Of a stretch of 64,000 nucleotides of DNA, positions 34,772 to 43,406 are shown piece by piece. The notes below the pieces were generated by a model. It was not told the origin of the DNA. It saw only the letters and a program-made list of their open reading frames with translations, and ran no database searches. The translations under genes were made by a program, and so were the position numbers. Position 1 is the first letter of the stretch, and every line of letters begins with the position of its first letter. Source of the DNA: Brevibacillus parabrevis (GTDB taxonomy: Bacteria; Bacillota; Bacilli; Brevibacillales; Brevibacillaceae); assembly GCF_003710905.1 (NCBI RefSeq), contig NZ_RHHV01000005.1, forward strand, positions 434,001 to 498,000, read 5' to 3'.

Positions 34772-35566
34772 TCACACTTTTTTCTTTTTGCGCTTCACCC
34801 GGTTTTTGTACTGGTAGTGCAGCCGCTTGATGTTGTGGAAGTACGTTTTGTCTTTGAGCTTGGCAAAAAGCGCGTGCGACGGAAAGTCGTAGTTGACCTC
34901 GATGATCGAGAGCTGGCCTTGCTTGTCGATGGCAAAATCAACCCCGATTTGCGCGCTGTGGCGGTACTTGTTGAAGTGCGCACAGACGCGATGACTGACC
35001 TGGATGAGCTTCGCGACGATGGCTTTGACTTGTTCCGGCTCCACGGCTTTCGACTTCGTCAAGGCATACGGAACGGTAACCGCATATCCGCCGCCGCGGG
35101 CGACGTTCGTAATTACGCTGTCGCTGCCAGCCACCTTTGCCAGCATTCCGGCATACTGCCATTTCCCGAGGCCGTTTCGCATCATCATGACGCGTATATC
35201 GTACGGTCGTCCGTCCAGCTCCGCCAAGTCCAGCCCTTTTTGAATCACGTAGTTTTTTTCCGTGCATTGGCGAGCGAGCTGTTGCTTCAACTCGGACAAG
35301 GAGCCTGCCTGTACAGGCTCTCCGCGTTCTTTGACGAGCGAAAAGCCGTCCGCTGTTTTCCAGACGCGCATGATGCCTTTGCCCATGTGGGTTCTGGTCG
35401 GCTTGATATAAACCGTGCCGTACTTGCCGAGATAGTCTTCGAGAAGCGCAGGCTGATAGAGCGACGTGGGGGGCAAATACGGGCGAACGTACGGGCTTTT
35501 GGAAAAGAACTGATGAAGACTCCATTTGGATGAGGAGATCAAATCGTGCACCTCGCCTTTCTCCAA
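34772..35566 (-). CDS. YheC/YheD-family ATP-grasp protein
   Basis: About 264 residues. YheC and YheD of B. subtilis are spore-associated. Visible: LISSSKWSLHQFFSK near the start, PTSLY, YIKPTRTHMGKGIMR, YVIQKG, YDIRVMMMRNGLGKW and a late IGVDFAIDKQGQLSIIEVN, the ATP-grasp metal site. The start is unsure: TTG 35566 has no ribosome site, while GTG 35551 has GGAG nine bases before it. The C-terminus is very basic (VKRKKKKV). The reaction is unknown; the fold joins an acid to an amine or thiol with ATP. Confidence 0.8.
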   Translation of the reverse strand: MEKGEVHDLISSSKWSLHQFFSKSPYVRPYLPPTSLYQPALLEDYLGKYGTVYIKPTRTHMGKGIMRVWKTADGFSLVKERGEPVQAGSLSELKQQLARQCTEKNYVIQKGLDLAELDGRPYDIRVMMMRNGLGKWQYAGMLAKVAGSDSVITNVARGGGYAVTVPYALTKSKAVEPEQVKAIVAKLIQVSHRVCAHFNKYRHSAQIGVDFAIDKQGQLSIIEVNYDFPSHALFAKLKDKTYFHNIKRLHYQYKNRVKRKKKKV

Positions 35567-35723
35567 AGATCAAAGTTCCATTCTTGCTAACATATACAAC
35601 AAATTGGGAAAAAGTGAGCAGGAGTTGGGCCATCGTGGGGAAAATAGGTTCTAGAAGCAAAGAAGCCCGCTTCGCTTCGCAAAAGCCAGTGAAGCATGCT
35701 CGCCAAAAGAACGGAGAAACACG

Positions 35724-36602
35724 ATGAGACGATACCGACCTGTGCAGCCTCCGACCTTGCAACAGCCGGACTTGCCTGACCGTTACCATTATCACGAATA
35801 TTTGCCGAGCGAGCGTCTGGCGAACTATGTGGCTTGCTATTGGACGTCGCAGTTTCACGGGCAGAGCACGCCGCACTTGCACCGGGTCATACCGGATGGC
35901 TGCGTCGACATCATTTTCGATCTGCAAGCCGGGGCGTTTGCCAGCGGAGCTTTTGTCACCGGCTTGATGACCTCTTATGAAGTCATGCCACTGGCAGGGC
36001 CGCAGTCGATGTTCGGCATTCGCTTTTTCGTGGAGGAGGCAGACCGTTTTTTCCGCTTTCCCGTAGCAGAAGTGAGTGCAGCCCATGTCTTTTTGCAAGA
36101 TTTGTGGGGGATGGAGGCGCTTTGGGCTATGGAAAGAATTTTGGAGGCGGCGAATACGGCGGAGCGGATCGCCCGTGTCGAGCAAATGCTTATGCAGTGC
36201 CTGAACCGCGACAGGCCACCGACAAACTCGTTGCTGTTGACCAGCATGCAGTACATGTACGAGCAGCGCGGAACGCTGTCCATCGCGGCTTTGGCGGACA
36301 AAGTGGCGTACAGCGAAAGAAACGTGCGCAGGCTGTTCCAGCAAGCTTTTGGCGTGGGGCCGAAAGAGCTTATGCGCATCATTCAGTTCCAAAGCTTGCT
36401 GCAAATGCTGTCCCGCAATCAGGCGTTGCCTTTTGTCGAAGCGGCTTTGCAATGCGGCTATTACGATCAGTCGCACGTGATCAAAAGCTTTCGCGCCTTT
36501 TACGGCGAGCCGCCAAGCGGAGTTTTTGCCCAGCCCCAGCGTACAGGTGTGCAGGTGCAGCAATCGCCCGAAGCTGTCCGTTTTTTACAATCCGGCAACT
36601 AG
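35724..36602 (+). CDS. AraC-family regulator with DUF6597-like N-terminus
   Basis: 292 residues; GGAG precedes the ATG. N-terminal sensing part with YWTSQF and HRVIPDGCVDIIFDLQ, typical of DUF6597/AraC proteins. C-terminal AraC HTH from about 185 (LSIAALADKVAYSERNVRRL, then AALQCGYYDQSHVIKSFRAF). It precedes a VOC protein gene by 90 bp and may control it. Confidence 0.87.
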   Translation: MRRYRPVQPPTLQQPDLPDRYHYHEYLPSERLANYVACYWTSQFHGQSTPHLHRVIPDGCVDIIFDLQAGAFASGAFVTGLMTSYEVMPLAGPQSMFGIRFFVEEADRFFRFPVAEVSAAHVFLQDLWGMEALWAMERILEAANTAERIARVEQMLMQCLNRDRPPTNSLLLTSMQYMYEQRGTLSIAALADKVAYSERNVRRLFQQAFGVGPKELMRIIQFQSLLQMLSRNQALPFVEAALQCGYYDQSHVIKSFRAFYGEPPSGVFAQPQRTGVQVQQSPEAVRFLQSGN

Positions 36603-36692
36603 GCTTGTCTGATATGGTTGAACAAGACCCCCGCTGACGCCTGGATCGCTCTGGCGGGAGAAGCTGTGAACAAGGACAGGAGGACATTAAAC

Positions 36693-37070
36693 ATGACAAT
36701 CAAGCTCGATATGGTAGGAATTGTCGTACAGGATATGAAAAAAGCGCTGGACTTTTACCGCACGCTCGGACTTGCGATTCCAGAAGAGGCGAATGGGGAG
36801 CACCACGTAGAAGTGGCGCAGGATGGCGTCCGCTTGGCTTTTGACACGGTAGAGATCGCGAAAAGCGTCTACGGCGGTTGGGAGCCTGCCAGCGGCCACC
36901 GAATCGAGCTGGCCTTTTTATGCGAGGATGCCGCCGCTTTGGACGCTTTGTATGCAAAAGTCGTCGAGCGCGGCTACGAAAGCCACCGCGAGCCGTGGGA
37001 TGCCGTCTGGGGCCAGCGCTATGCGATCGTCAAAGACCCGGATGGAAACTTGATCAGCCTGTTCGTCTGA
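36693..37070 (+). CDS. VOC-family protein
   Basis: 125 residues from ATG 36693, eight bases after AGGAGG. Glyoxalase/bleomycin-resistance fold: MVGIVVQDMKKALDFYRTLG and YAIVKDPDGNLISLF. Metal ligand positions are mostly lacking (Val/Asn-rich at the usual His), so it may be a binding protein, as in bleomycin resistance, not a metal enzyme. Follows the AraC gene and is ended by a terminator. Confidence 0.8.
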   Translation: MTIKLDMVGIVVQDMKKALDFYRTLGLAIPEEANGEHHVEVAQDGVRLAFDTVEIAKSVYGGWEPASGHRIELAFLCEDAAALDALYAKVVERGYESHREPWDAVWGQRYAIVKDPDGNLISLFV

Positions 37071-37120
37071 GATTCAGCGGCGTCCGGCATTCTGCGATCC
37101 GCCAGATGCAGAGGAAAGAA

Positions 37121-37163
37121 AAGCAAGCCGATTCTCCATGCCAAAAGGAGACTCGGCTTGTTT
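37121..37163 (+). terminator. Intrinsic terminator
   Basis: AAGCAAGCCGA-TTCTCC pairs with GGAGA-CTCGGCTTGTTT. Ends the AraC-VOC unit. Confidence 0.8.
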
Positions 37164-37303
37164 GGCTTTGGTTTTGGCTGTAACTGTAGTTTTGGCGTTC
37201 GGGCGCATGCATTCTTTTCAAGCATGCTTCCTTCGTCCATAATAAGCTTGTTGCATCAACCCGTCTGGACGGCACGAAGAGCAGGAGAAAGGAGGCGGGC
37301 TTT

Positions 37304-39250
37304 TTGCGCAGGTTCGCATGGCTCATCGCTTTATTCACCTTGGTTTGCTTGTTCGTACCAATCGCTCATACGAAAGCGCAGGAAGAGCGGCTCATCCGCG
37401 TCGGCTTTGACAAAAGCTTGCCGCCGCTGTCTTACGTGGATAAAAACGGGGAAGCAGTCGGGTTTGATATTGAACTGATTCGCAGCATGGACGCCTTGCA
37501 TGGCTATCAGATCGAGTATGTTCCGCTCGAATGGGAGGATGCGGTCATCAAGCTGAGAGAAGGACAGCTGGACGTGGTTGTCGGGATGAAATACACGAGT
37601 ACGCGCGATACGCAGTTTGACTTCAGCGACTCGTATTTGACCGCGGCGGACGCGTTCGTCATTCCGCAAGCGATGCGGGATATTTCGGCGATCAGCGACC
37701 TGCGGGGCAAAGTCGTGGCAATTCAGCGCGACGATGCAGGCGTGTCGCAATTGGAGAGCATTCGCGGCGGCAAAAGGCTGGCTGCGTTCAGTCAGACGGA
37801 TGCGCTGGAGATGCTTTTTCTCGATCGGGCCGACGTGTTTTTGGGCAACCGCTGGACAGCCGAGTATATGCTGGAGAGAACGGGCAAGGGGAGCGACTAC
37901 CGGATTCGCACGGGACTGATTCCGCCGTCCGACTATGCGTTTGCCGTCCGGGAAGGAAACTACGAGCTGGTGAACAAGCTCAATGCCGGACTGGCGCAAC
38001 TGCACCGCAACGGCGTGTATGAACAGTTGTATTCGCGGTATTTGGAGCCGTACAGCGCACTGGCGATCGACTGGTGGCGAAAGCTGGTCTACGGGCTGCT
38101 CATCGTGATGGGCATCGTCATCGTCGTGTTGACGGGCAGTTTTTTGTGGAACAAAAGGCTGCAAAAAGCAGTTCGGAGGCAAACGGCAGCTTTGGCGGAC
38201 AGCTTCGCTTTTCAGACGACGGTTCTCAACAGCGTAGACAACGGCATCTTGTCGTTCGACCAGGAAGGCAAAATTACACTGATCAACCATGCGGCACAAA
38301 AATGGCTGGGGAACATGGACAAGCCGGAAGCAGCGTCTGTGATGGATTGCCTGCCGGAGCTGCCCGTCCGGGAGCTTTTGCAGATGCAGGATGCCCGCGT
38401 GCTGGAAGGCGAGCTGCACTTGGGGGATGGCACGGGTCGGATTGTGCAATACTACCTCGCTACTTTGACGAACGGGGCTGGACAGAGAACGGGCGGGATA
38501 CTCTGCTTGCAGGATCGGACGGAGCAGAAGCATTTGCAGGCCCGCTTGATTGCCCAGGAAAAAATGCGCGCGCTGGGCGAACTGGTCGCGGGCATTGCTC
38601 ACGAAATCCGCAATCCGCTCACCGCGATCAAAACGTTTGCCGAGCTTTTGCCGAGGAAGCTGAATGACGAACGCTTCCGCGCACAGCTTGTGGAGCACGT
38701 TCCCGAAGAAGTGGCGCGCATGAACCGCATCATCGAAGACTTGCTCGATTACTCCCGGGAAAAGCCGTTGCAGCGCAAGCGGGAAAATCTGCTGGAGATT
38801 GTGCAATCCGTGCAGGGACTTTTTGCCAAGAGGCTGGAGAGCGAGCGGATCGAGACAAAGCTTGACCCTACGCTCGATGTGGACGTGCTTGTCGATCGGG
38901 ACCGGATCAAGCAAGTGCTGATCAATCTGTTGCTGAATGCCAGCGAAGCGATGGCGCAGCAATCTGCTGACAAGCAATTGACGTTTCGCGTACTGCCCGG
39001 AGAAGCTCGGGCGGTGTGCCTGGCGATTTCCGATACCGGGCCGGGCATGAGCGAACAGGACAGGCTGCATTTGTTCCAGCCTTTTTTCACGACGAAAAGC
39101 CAGGGAATCGGACTCGGCTTGTACCTCAGTCAAAAAATTATGCACGACCACGGGGGAGAAATTACCGTGCAGAGCACAGAAGGAGCGGGAACGACGTTCT
39201 ACCTGCATTTTGCGAAAGGAGAGACTGGCGATGAACATCTTGATCATTGA
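37304..39250 (+). CDS. Histidine kinase with extracytoplasmic SBP_bac_3 sensor
   Basis: 648 residues from TTG, eight bases after AAAGGAGG; no better ATG exists. Signal/TM start (about 1-24), a complete family-3 solute-binding domain outside the cell (about 30-252, IRVGFDKSLPPLSYVDKNGE), one TM (about 258-283), a PAS-like domain (about 305-415), HisKA with His433 (GIAHEIRNPL) and HATPase (LLLNASEA, DTGPGMS, GIGLGLYLSQK). It overlaps the NtrC-type regulator by 20 bp. The sensor type suggests a small charged ligand, amino or organic acid. Confidence 0.92.
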   Translation: MRRFAWLIALFTLVCLFVPIAHTKAQEERLIRVGFDKSLPPLSYVDKNGEAVGFDIELIRSMDALHGYQIEYVPLEWEDAVIKLREGQLDVVVGMKYTSTRDTQFDFSDSYLTAADAFVIPQAMRDISAISDLRGKVVAIQRDDAGVSQLESIRGGKRLAAFSQTDALEMLFLDRADVFLGNRWTAEYMLERTGKGSDYRIRTGLIPPSDYAFAVREGNYELVNKLNAGLAQLHRNGVYEQLYSRYLEPYSALAIDWWRKLVYGLLIVMGIVIVVLTGSFLWNKRLQKAVRRQTAALADSFAFQTTVLNSVDNGILSFDQEGKITLINHAAQKWLGNMDKPEAASVMDCLPELPVRELLQMQDARVLEGELHLGDGTGRIVQYYLATLTNGAGQRTGGILCLQDRTEQKHLQARLIAQEKMRALGELVAGIAHEIRNPLTAIKTFAELLPRKLNDERFRAQLVEHVPEEVARMNRIIEDLLDYSREKPLQRKRENLLEIVQSVQGLFAKRLESERIETKLDPTLDVDVLVDRDRIKQVLINLLLNASEAMAQQSADKQLTFRVLPGEARAVCLAISDTGPGMSEQDRLHLFQPFFTTKSQGIGLGLYLSQKIMHDHGGEITVQSTEGAGTTFYLHFAKGETGDEHLDH

Positions 39251-40598
39251 TGATGAACGGGCGATCTGTTCGTCGCTTTCCTTTGCCCTGGATGACGAGT
39301 ATCGGGTGTTCACTGCCTCCGGGCCAGAGGAAAGCTTGCAGTTGTTGGAACAGGAGCCGATCGACGGCATTCTGCTCGATTTGAACTTGCGCGGGACGAG
39401 CGGGATCGAGCTTTTGCGCCAGATCAAGGAAAAGCAGCCGGACGCAGTCGTCATCATGATGACTGCCTACGGCTCCATCGAGTCGTCCGTCGAGGCGATG
39501 AAAGCAGGTGCCTACCATTACTTGACCAAGCCGCTCAATTTGGAGGAGGTCAGGCTGCTGCTCGGCAAAGCGCTCGCTTTTCAGCAGTTGCATCGCCAGG
39601 TTCAGGTGCTGAGTCAGGCTGTCCGCCAGCAGGAAACGTACGCGGGGATCATCGGCAAGAGCCATGCCATGCAGAAAGTTTTTCAACTGGTGGAAAAGGT
39701 CAAGGACATCAATTCGCATGTGCTGATTAGCGGAGAAAGCGGGACGGGAAAAGAGCTGGTCGCCCGGGCGATCCATTATCAAGGCGACAGGCAAAAGCGC
39801 GCCTTTTCCGTCATCAACTGCGCGGCTATCCCTGAGTTGCTGTTGGAAAGCGAACTGTTCGGGCATGAAAAAGGGGCGTTTACCGGAGCGTACGCGCGGC
39901 AGCAAGGTCTGTTTGAGCGCTCGGATGGCGGCACGATTTTTCTCGATGAAATCGGCGAGATGCCGCTTGCTCTGCAAGCCAAAATTTTGCGCGTCATTCA
40001 GGAAAAGGTGGTCACGCCGATCGGCTCGCAGCAGTCCAAGGAAGTCGACGTGCGGATCATCTCCGCAACGAACCGTCAGTTGCAGGACGAAGTGGCAAAA
40101 GGAACGTTTCGCGAAGATTTGTACTACCGGCTGAACGTGATTCCGATTCATCTGCCGCCATTGCGAGAGCGCAAGGAAGACGTGCCGCTGCTCGTGGAGC
40201 ACTTTTTGGCCTTGTATTCGGCGAATATGGGGGTCAGGACGAAAACGCTCAGTCCGGAGGCCAAGCGAAAGCTGTATGACTATGCTTACCCTGGCAACGT
40301 GCGGGAGCTGTCCAACATACTCGAATATGCGGTTGCCCTATCGGAAAAGGAAGTGATCGAGCCGCATGACTTGCCGGAAGCAGTGCGCGAAAAGCGGAGC
40401 AGCAGCCAGGCGCAAGCAGCAGAAGAACAAGCGCTGTTGATACCGCCAGGATTGACTTTGGCAGAAGCAGAGCGGATGTACATTTTGTATACGCTGGACA
40501 ATAACAACGGGCATCGGTTGAACACGGCCAAGCAGCTTGCGATCAGCGAACGGGGCTTGCGCGAGAAGCTGAAGCAATACGGGAGAGGCGCGCAATGA
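39231..40598 (+). CDS. NtrC-family sigma-54-dependent response regulator
   Basis: 455 residues from ATG 39231 behind AAAGGAG. Receiver with D50 (LLDLNLRG), AAA+ domain with Walker A GESGTGKE (168-175), the sigma-54 contact loop GAFTGA (215-220), FLDEIGEMP, and a Fis-type HTH at the end ([21 protein letters not shown]). Overlaps both neighbours. A near-consensus sigma-54 promoter stands before the permease gene at 41889 and is its likely target. Confidence 0.95.
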   Translation: MNILIIDDERAICSSLSFALDDEYRVFTASGPEESLQLLEQEPIDGILLDLNLRGTSGIELLRQIKEKQPDAVVIMMTAYGSIESSVEAMKAGAYHYLTKPLNLEEVRLLLGKALAFQQLHRQVQVLSQAVRQQETYAGIIGKSHAMQKVFQLVEKVKDINSHVLISGESGTGKELVARAIHYQGDRQKRAFSVINCAAIPELLLESELFGHEKGAFTGAYARQQGLFERSDGGTIFLDEIGEMPLALQAKILRVIQEKVVTPIGSQQSKEVDVRIISATNRQLQDEVAKGTFREDLYYRLNVIPIHLPPLRERKEDVPLLVEHFLALYSANMGVRTKTLSPEAKRKLYDYAYPGNVRELSNILEYAVALSEKEVIEPHDLPEAVREKRSSSQAQAAEEQALLIPPGLTLAEAERMYILYTLDNNNGHRLNTAKQLAISERGLREKLKQYGRGAQ

Positions 40599-41605
40599 GG
40601 CAGGCTCGCGCATGGATTGCCGTGACGGCTGTCGTTGTTGGATTGGCGCTTTTGGCAAGCGCTGGCGGGTGCGCTCCGAAGCCGGAGTCGGCCCAGCCTG
40701 TTCCCGGCGAAGAACAAGCGCTGCTGACGATCGCAACGGGCGGCGCGTCAGGTCCGTACGACGTCATCGGGGGAGCGTTGGCTAAAGTGTATCAAACGAA
40801 GCTCGGCTATCATACGGCGGTCCGTTCCTCTGACGGCTCTGTGGAAAACGTGCGCCTGCTGGAGAGCGGAAAAGCCGATTTGGCCTTTGCGATGTCGGAT
40901 GTCGCTTCGTTCGCGCTCGGCGGGCTGGAGAGCTTCCAGTCAAGCGGGCCGGTTGCGCGCATGAAGTCGGTGGCCGGGCTGTATTTGAACTACGTGCAAA
41001 TCGTGACGAAAAAAGACCGGGACATTCATTCCGTGTACGATCTGAAAGGCAAGCGGGTAGGCGTAGGTGCGCCGAACAGCGGCGTCGAGGTCAACGCGCG
41101 GATGATTTTAAACGAGCACGGCATTACGTACAACGATCTGCGGCCGGAGTATTTGTCTTACTCGGAGGCGATCGAGCAGTTGAAAACCAACGCGATTGAC
41201 GCGGCCTTCGTCACGTCCGGCTTGCCCAACACGGCTGTGCTCGCGCTGCAATCCACCGATGAGGTGCAAATCGTCCCGATCTTTCCCGAGCATATCGAAA
41301 AGCTGACCAAACGGTTTGCCTTTTTCGAAAAAGCCCAGCTTCCGCCTGGCGTCTACCAAAACGAAAAAGCGATCCCGACGGTTGCGATCCGCAATATTCT
41401 TTTGGTTCGCTCCGATTTGCCCAACGAACAAGTGTATCGGCTGACGAAAGCCTTTTTCGAAAATCTGGACGCCTTGCAACATGCCCATGAAGCCGCGAAG
41501 CAAATCGACAGGCAAAAAGCGGGCGAAAACCTGGTCGTTCCGCTTCATCCGGGAGCAGCCTTGTACTACGCGGAGCTGGCCCGAGCGAAGGAACCACAGC
41601 CGTAA
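40595..41605 (+). CDS. TAXI-family solute-binding lipoprotein
   Basis: 336 residues, overlapping the regulator stop by 4 bp (ATGA). Lipobox SAGGC with Cys26. The TRAP-associated extracytoplasmic (TAXI) fold: LTIATGGASGPYDVIGGALA, LLESGKADLAFAMSD, DLKGKRVGVGAPNSGVEVNA. TAXI proteins normally feed a fused TRAP permease; none is nearby. Its coupling to the kinase and regulator suggests a third, ligand-presenting component of the sensor, as in Bordetella-type three-component systems (inference). Confidence 0.9.
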   Translation: MRQARAWIAVTAVVVGLALLASAGGCAPKPESAQPVPGEEQALLTIATGGASGPYDVIGGALAKVYQTKLGYHTAVRSSDGSVENVRLLESGKADLAFAMSDVASFALGGLESFQSSGPVARMKSVAGLYLNYVQIVTKKDRDIHSVYDLKGKRVGVGAPNSGVEVNARMILNEHGITYNDLRPEYLSYSEAIEQLKTNAIDAAFVTSGLPNTAVLALQSTDEVQIVPIFPEHIEKLTKRFAFFEKAQLPPGVYQNEKAIPTVAIRNILLVRSDLPNEQVYRLTKAFFENLDALQHAHEAAKQIDRQKAGENLVVPLHPGAALYYAELARAKEPQP

Positions 41606-41633
41606 AGGAAAAAAAGTACGCGTCATGTTACCG

Positions 41634-41680
41634 ACCCGGCAAAAAATTCCGCCTCAACCGGAGTTTTTTGCCGGGTTTTT
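41634..41680 (+). terminator. Intrinsic terminator of the sensor operon
   Basis: ACCCGGCAAAAAA pairs with TTTTTTGCCGGGTTTTT around a CCGCCTCAACCGG-containing loop. Confidence 0.9.
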
Positions 41681-41817
41681 GTGTGGGCCAAGAAAAATGC
41701 AGATGGACGCAGTCGGCTGATTTGCTAGACGAAACATTTTGGCAGATCGGAAAATTCCATGGATAGCGCGCGCTCAGAATCGTTTGCCTGTGACCTGCCA
41801 GCAGTTTGCGACTGGTT

Positions 41818-41832
41818 TGGCATGCAACTTGC
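41818..41832 (+). promoter_or_regulatory. Sigma-54 (-24/-12) promoter
   Basis: TGGCATGCAACTTGC matches the consensus TGGCACGNNNNTTGC at every fixed position but one, with exact GG-to-GC spacing. It lies 57 bp before the permease start codon and 213 bp after the gene cluster that encodes a sigma-54 activator. Confidence 0.85.
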
Positions 41833-41888
41833 TTTTGTATATTCGCGAATGATTTTTGAAACCGATTACATTTGGAGGAGGAAAAAAA

Positions 41889-43208
41889 GTGAGTCAAGCA
41901 AACGATCGCGCCAATTCGCGACGCATCACGGGCAACATTTTCAAAGGTTCGATCGGAAACCTGATTGAATGGTACGACTGGTATGTGTATTCCGCATTCG
42001 CAGTGTACTTCTCGTCCGAGTTTTTCCCGAAAGGTGATCCGACCAGCCAACTGCTCAACACCGCAGCGATTTTTGCCATCGGCTTTTTAATGCGTCCTAT
42101 CGGAAGCTTGCTGATGGGGCGTTACGCCGACCGTCACGGCAGACGCGCAGCATTGACGCTGTCGATTACGGTGATGGCCAGCGGTTCCCTGATTATCGCC
42201 TTGACGCCAGGCTATAGCACGATTGGCATTTATGCGCCTATTATTCTCGTTCTCGCGCGCCTGCTGCAAGGTTTGTCACTGGGTGGAGAATACGGAACTT
42301 CCGCTACTTATTTGTCAGAGATGGCGAGCAGCGGACGCCGCGGCTTCTATTCCAGCTTCCAGTACGTTACGTTAATCGCCGGACAGTTGCTTGCCCTCGG
42401 GGTGCAAATTGTCCTTCAGCAAGTTCTCAGCGAAGCGGACATGCATGCATGGGGCTGGCGCATTCCGTTCGTGATCGGGGCGCTTGGAGCTTTGGCTGTT
42501 CTCTGGCTGCGTCGCTCGATGGATGAGTCGGAGCAATTTTCGAAGATGGAGAAGAAGAGCAAGGAAAGCGCGGGTACCCTTCGCGCGCTGATGAAGCATC
42601 CGAAGGCTGTGCTGACCGTCGTCGGACTGACGCTCGGCGGAACGATTGCTTTCAACACGTACACGACGTATTTGCAAAAGTTCATGGTCAATACCGTGGG
42701 GCTTCCGAAAGAAACGGTAAGCTGGATCAACTTCACGGCGTTGCTCGTCTTCGTCGTGCTGCAACCGATTGCCGGCTTGCTGTCTGACCGGATCGGCCGT
42801 CGTCCGCTCCTGATGGGATTCGGTATTTTGGGAACGCTGTTTACGGTGCCGATGTTCCTGTTGATGGAGCAAACCAAAAGTCCGATGGTTGCCTTCGTCT
42901 TGATGCTGACAGGGCTGATCATCGTCACTGGCTACACTTCGATCAACGCGATTGTGAAAGCCGAGCTGTTCCCGACGGAAATTCGCGCATTGGGCGTAGG
43001 CTTCCCGTATGCGATCACGGTTGCCGTCTTCGGGGGAACGGCTGAATTTATCGCCCTCGGCTTGAAAAATATCGGTTCTGAATCGCTCTTCTACTACTAT
43101 GTCGCCGGCTGTATTGCGATCAGCCTGATTACGTACTGGCGCATGGGCGAAACATCCAGCGCTTCCCGGATCGAGGCTGAGCTGGATGACCAGAAGAACG
43201 CAAGCTGA
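41889..43208 (+). CDS. MHS-family metabolite:proton symporter (KgtP-like)
   Basis: 439 residues from GTG 41889, seven bases after GGAGGAGG. Twelve TM helices. Family signature GNLIEWYDWYVYSAFAVYF, RPIGSLLMGRYADRHGRRAA, LQGLSLGGEYGTSATYL and LSDRIGRRPLL. Members import alpha-ketoglutarate, shikimate, citrate and similar acids with protons. Expression should depend on sigma-54 and the NtrC-type regulator upstream. Next is glycolate oxidase, so glycolate, lactate or a related hydroxy acid is a likely substrate. Confidence 0.9.
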   Translation: MSQANDRANSRRITGNIFKGSIGNLIEWYDWYVYSAFAVYFSSEFFPKGDPTSQLLNTAAIFAIGFLMRPIGSLLMGRYADRHGRRAALTLSITVMASGSLIIALTPGYSTIGIYAPIILVLARLLQGLSLGGEYGTSATYLSEMASSGRRGFYSSFQYVTLIAGQLLALGVQIVLQQVLSEADMHAWGWRIPFVIGALGALAVLWLRRSMDESEQFSKMEKKSKESAGTLRALMKHPKAVLTVVGLTLGGTIAFNTYTTYLQKFMVNTVGLPKETVSWINFTALLVFVVLQPIAGLLSDRIGRRPLLMGFGILGTLFTVPMFLLMEQTKSPMVAFVLMLTGLIIVTGYTSINAIVKAELFPTEIRALGVGFPYAITVAVFGGTAEFIALGLKNIGSESLFYYYVAGCIAISLITYWRMGETSSASRIEAELDDQKNAS

Positions 43209-43222
43209 CGAGGTGTACACAG

Positions 43223-43250
43223 AAAAAAGGCGCGTATTGCGTCTTTTTTT
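43223..43250 (+). terminator. Intrinsic terminator
   Basis: AAAAAAGGCGC and GCGTCTTTTTTT form an imperfect stem with a T-run after the permease gene. Confidence 0.6.
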
Positions 43251-43296
43251 GTTTGGGGTGAAAAAATACTTTGAAACAAAATTTACTTAAAACGAT

Positions 43297-43325
43297 TTGA
43301 CTAACGTAATTTCATTACATAAAAT
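43297..43325 (+). promoter_or_regulatory. Sigma-A promoter of glcD
   Basis: TTGACT (43297-43302), 17-bp spacer, TAAAAT (43320-43325), about 80 bp before the glcD start. Confidence 0.65.
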
Positions 43326-43406
43326 GAAAACGAATGATAAAGAGCGAATATTTGAACGATTGATGGATGGATGCAGAAAGGGATTGCCGGAAGGGAGAGA
43401 TTTTGG

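Noticed and set aside
37304..37306. A downstream ATG as start of the SBP-sensor kinase
   Set aside because: No in-frame ATG with a ribosome site comes before the signal sequence, while TTG 37304 has AAAGGAGG at ideal distance.
37331..39457. A 708-codon open frame on the minus strand across the histidine kinase
   Set aside because: It is antisense to a clearly coding gene, has no ribosome site and reads as basic, low-sense sequence; it reflects high GC at codon position three.
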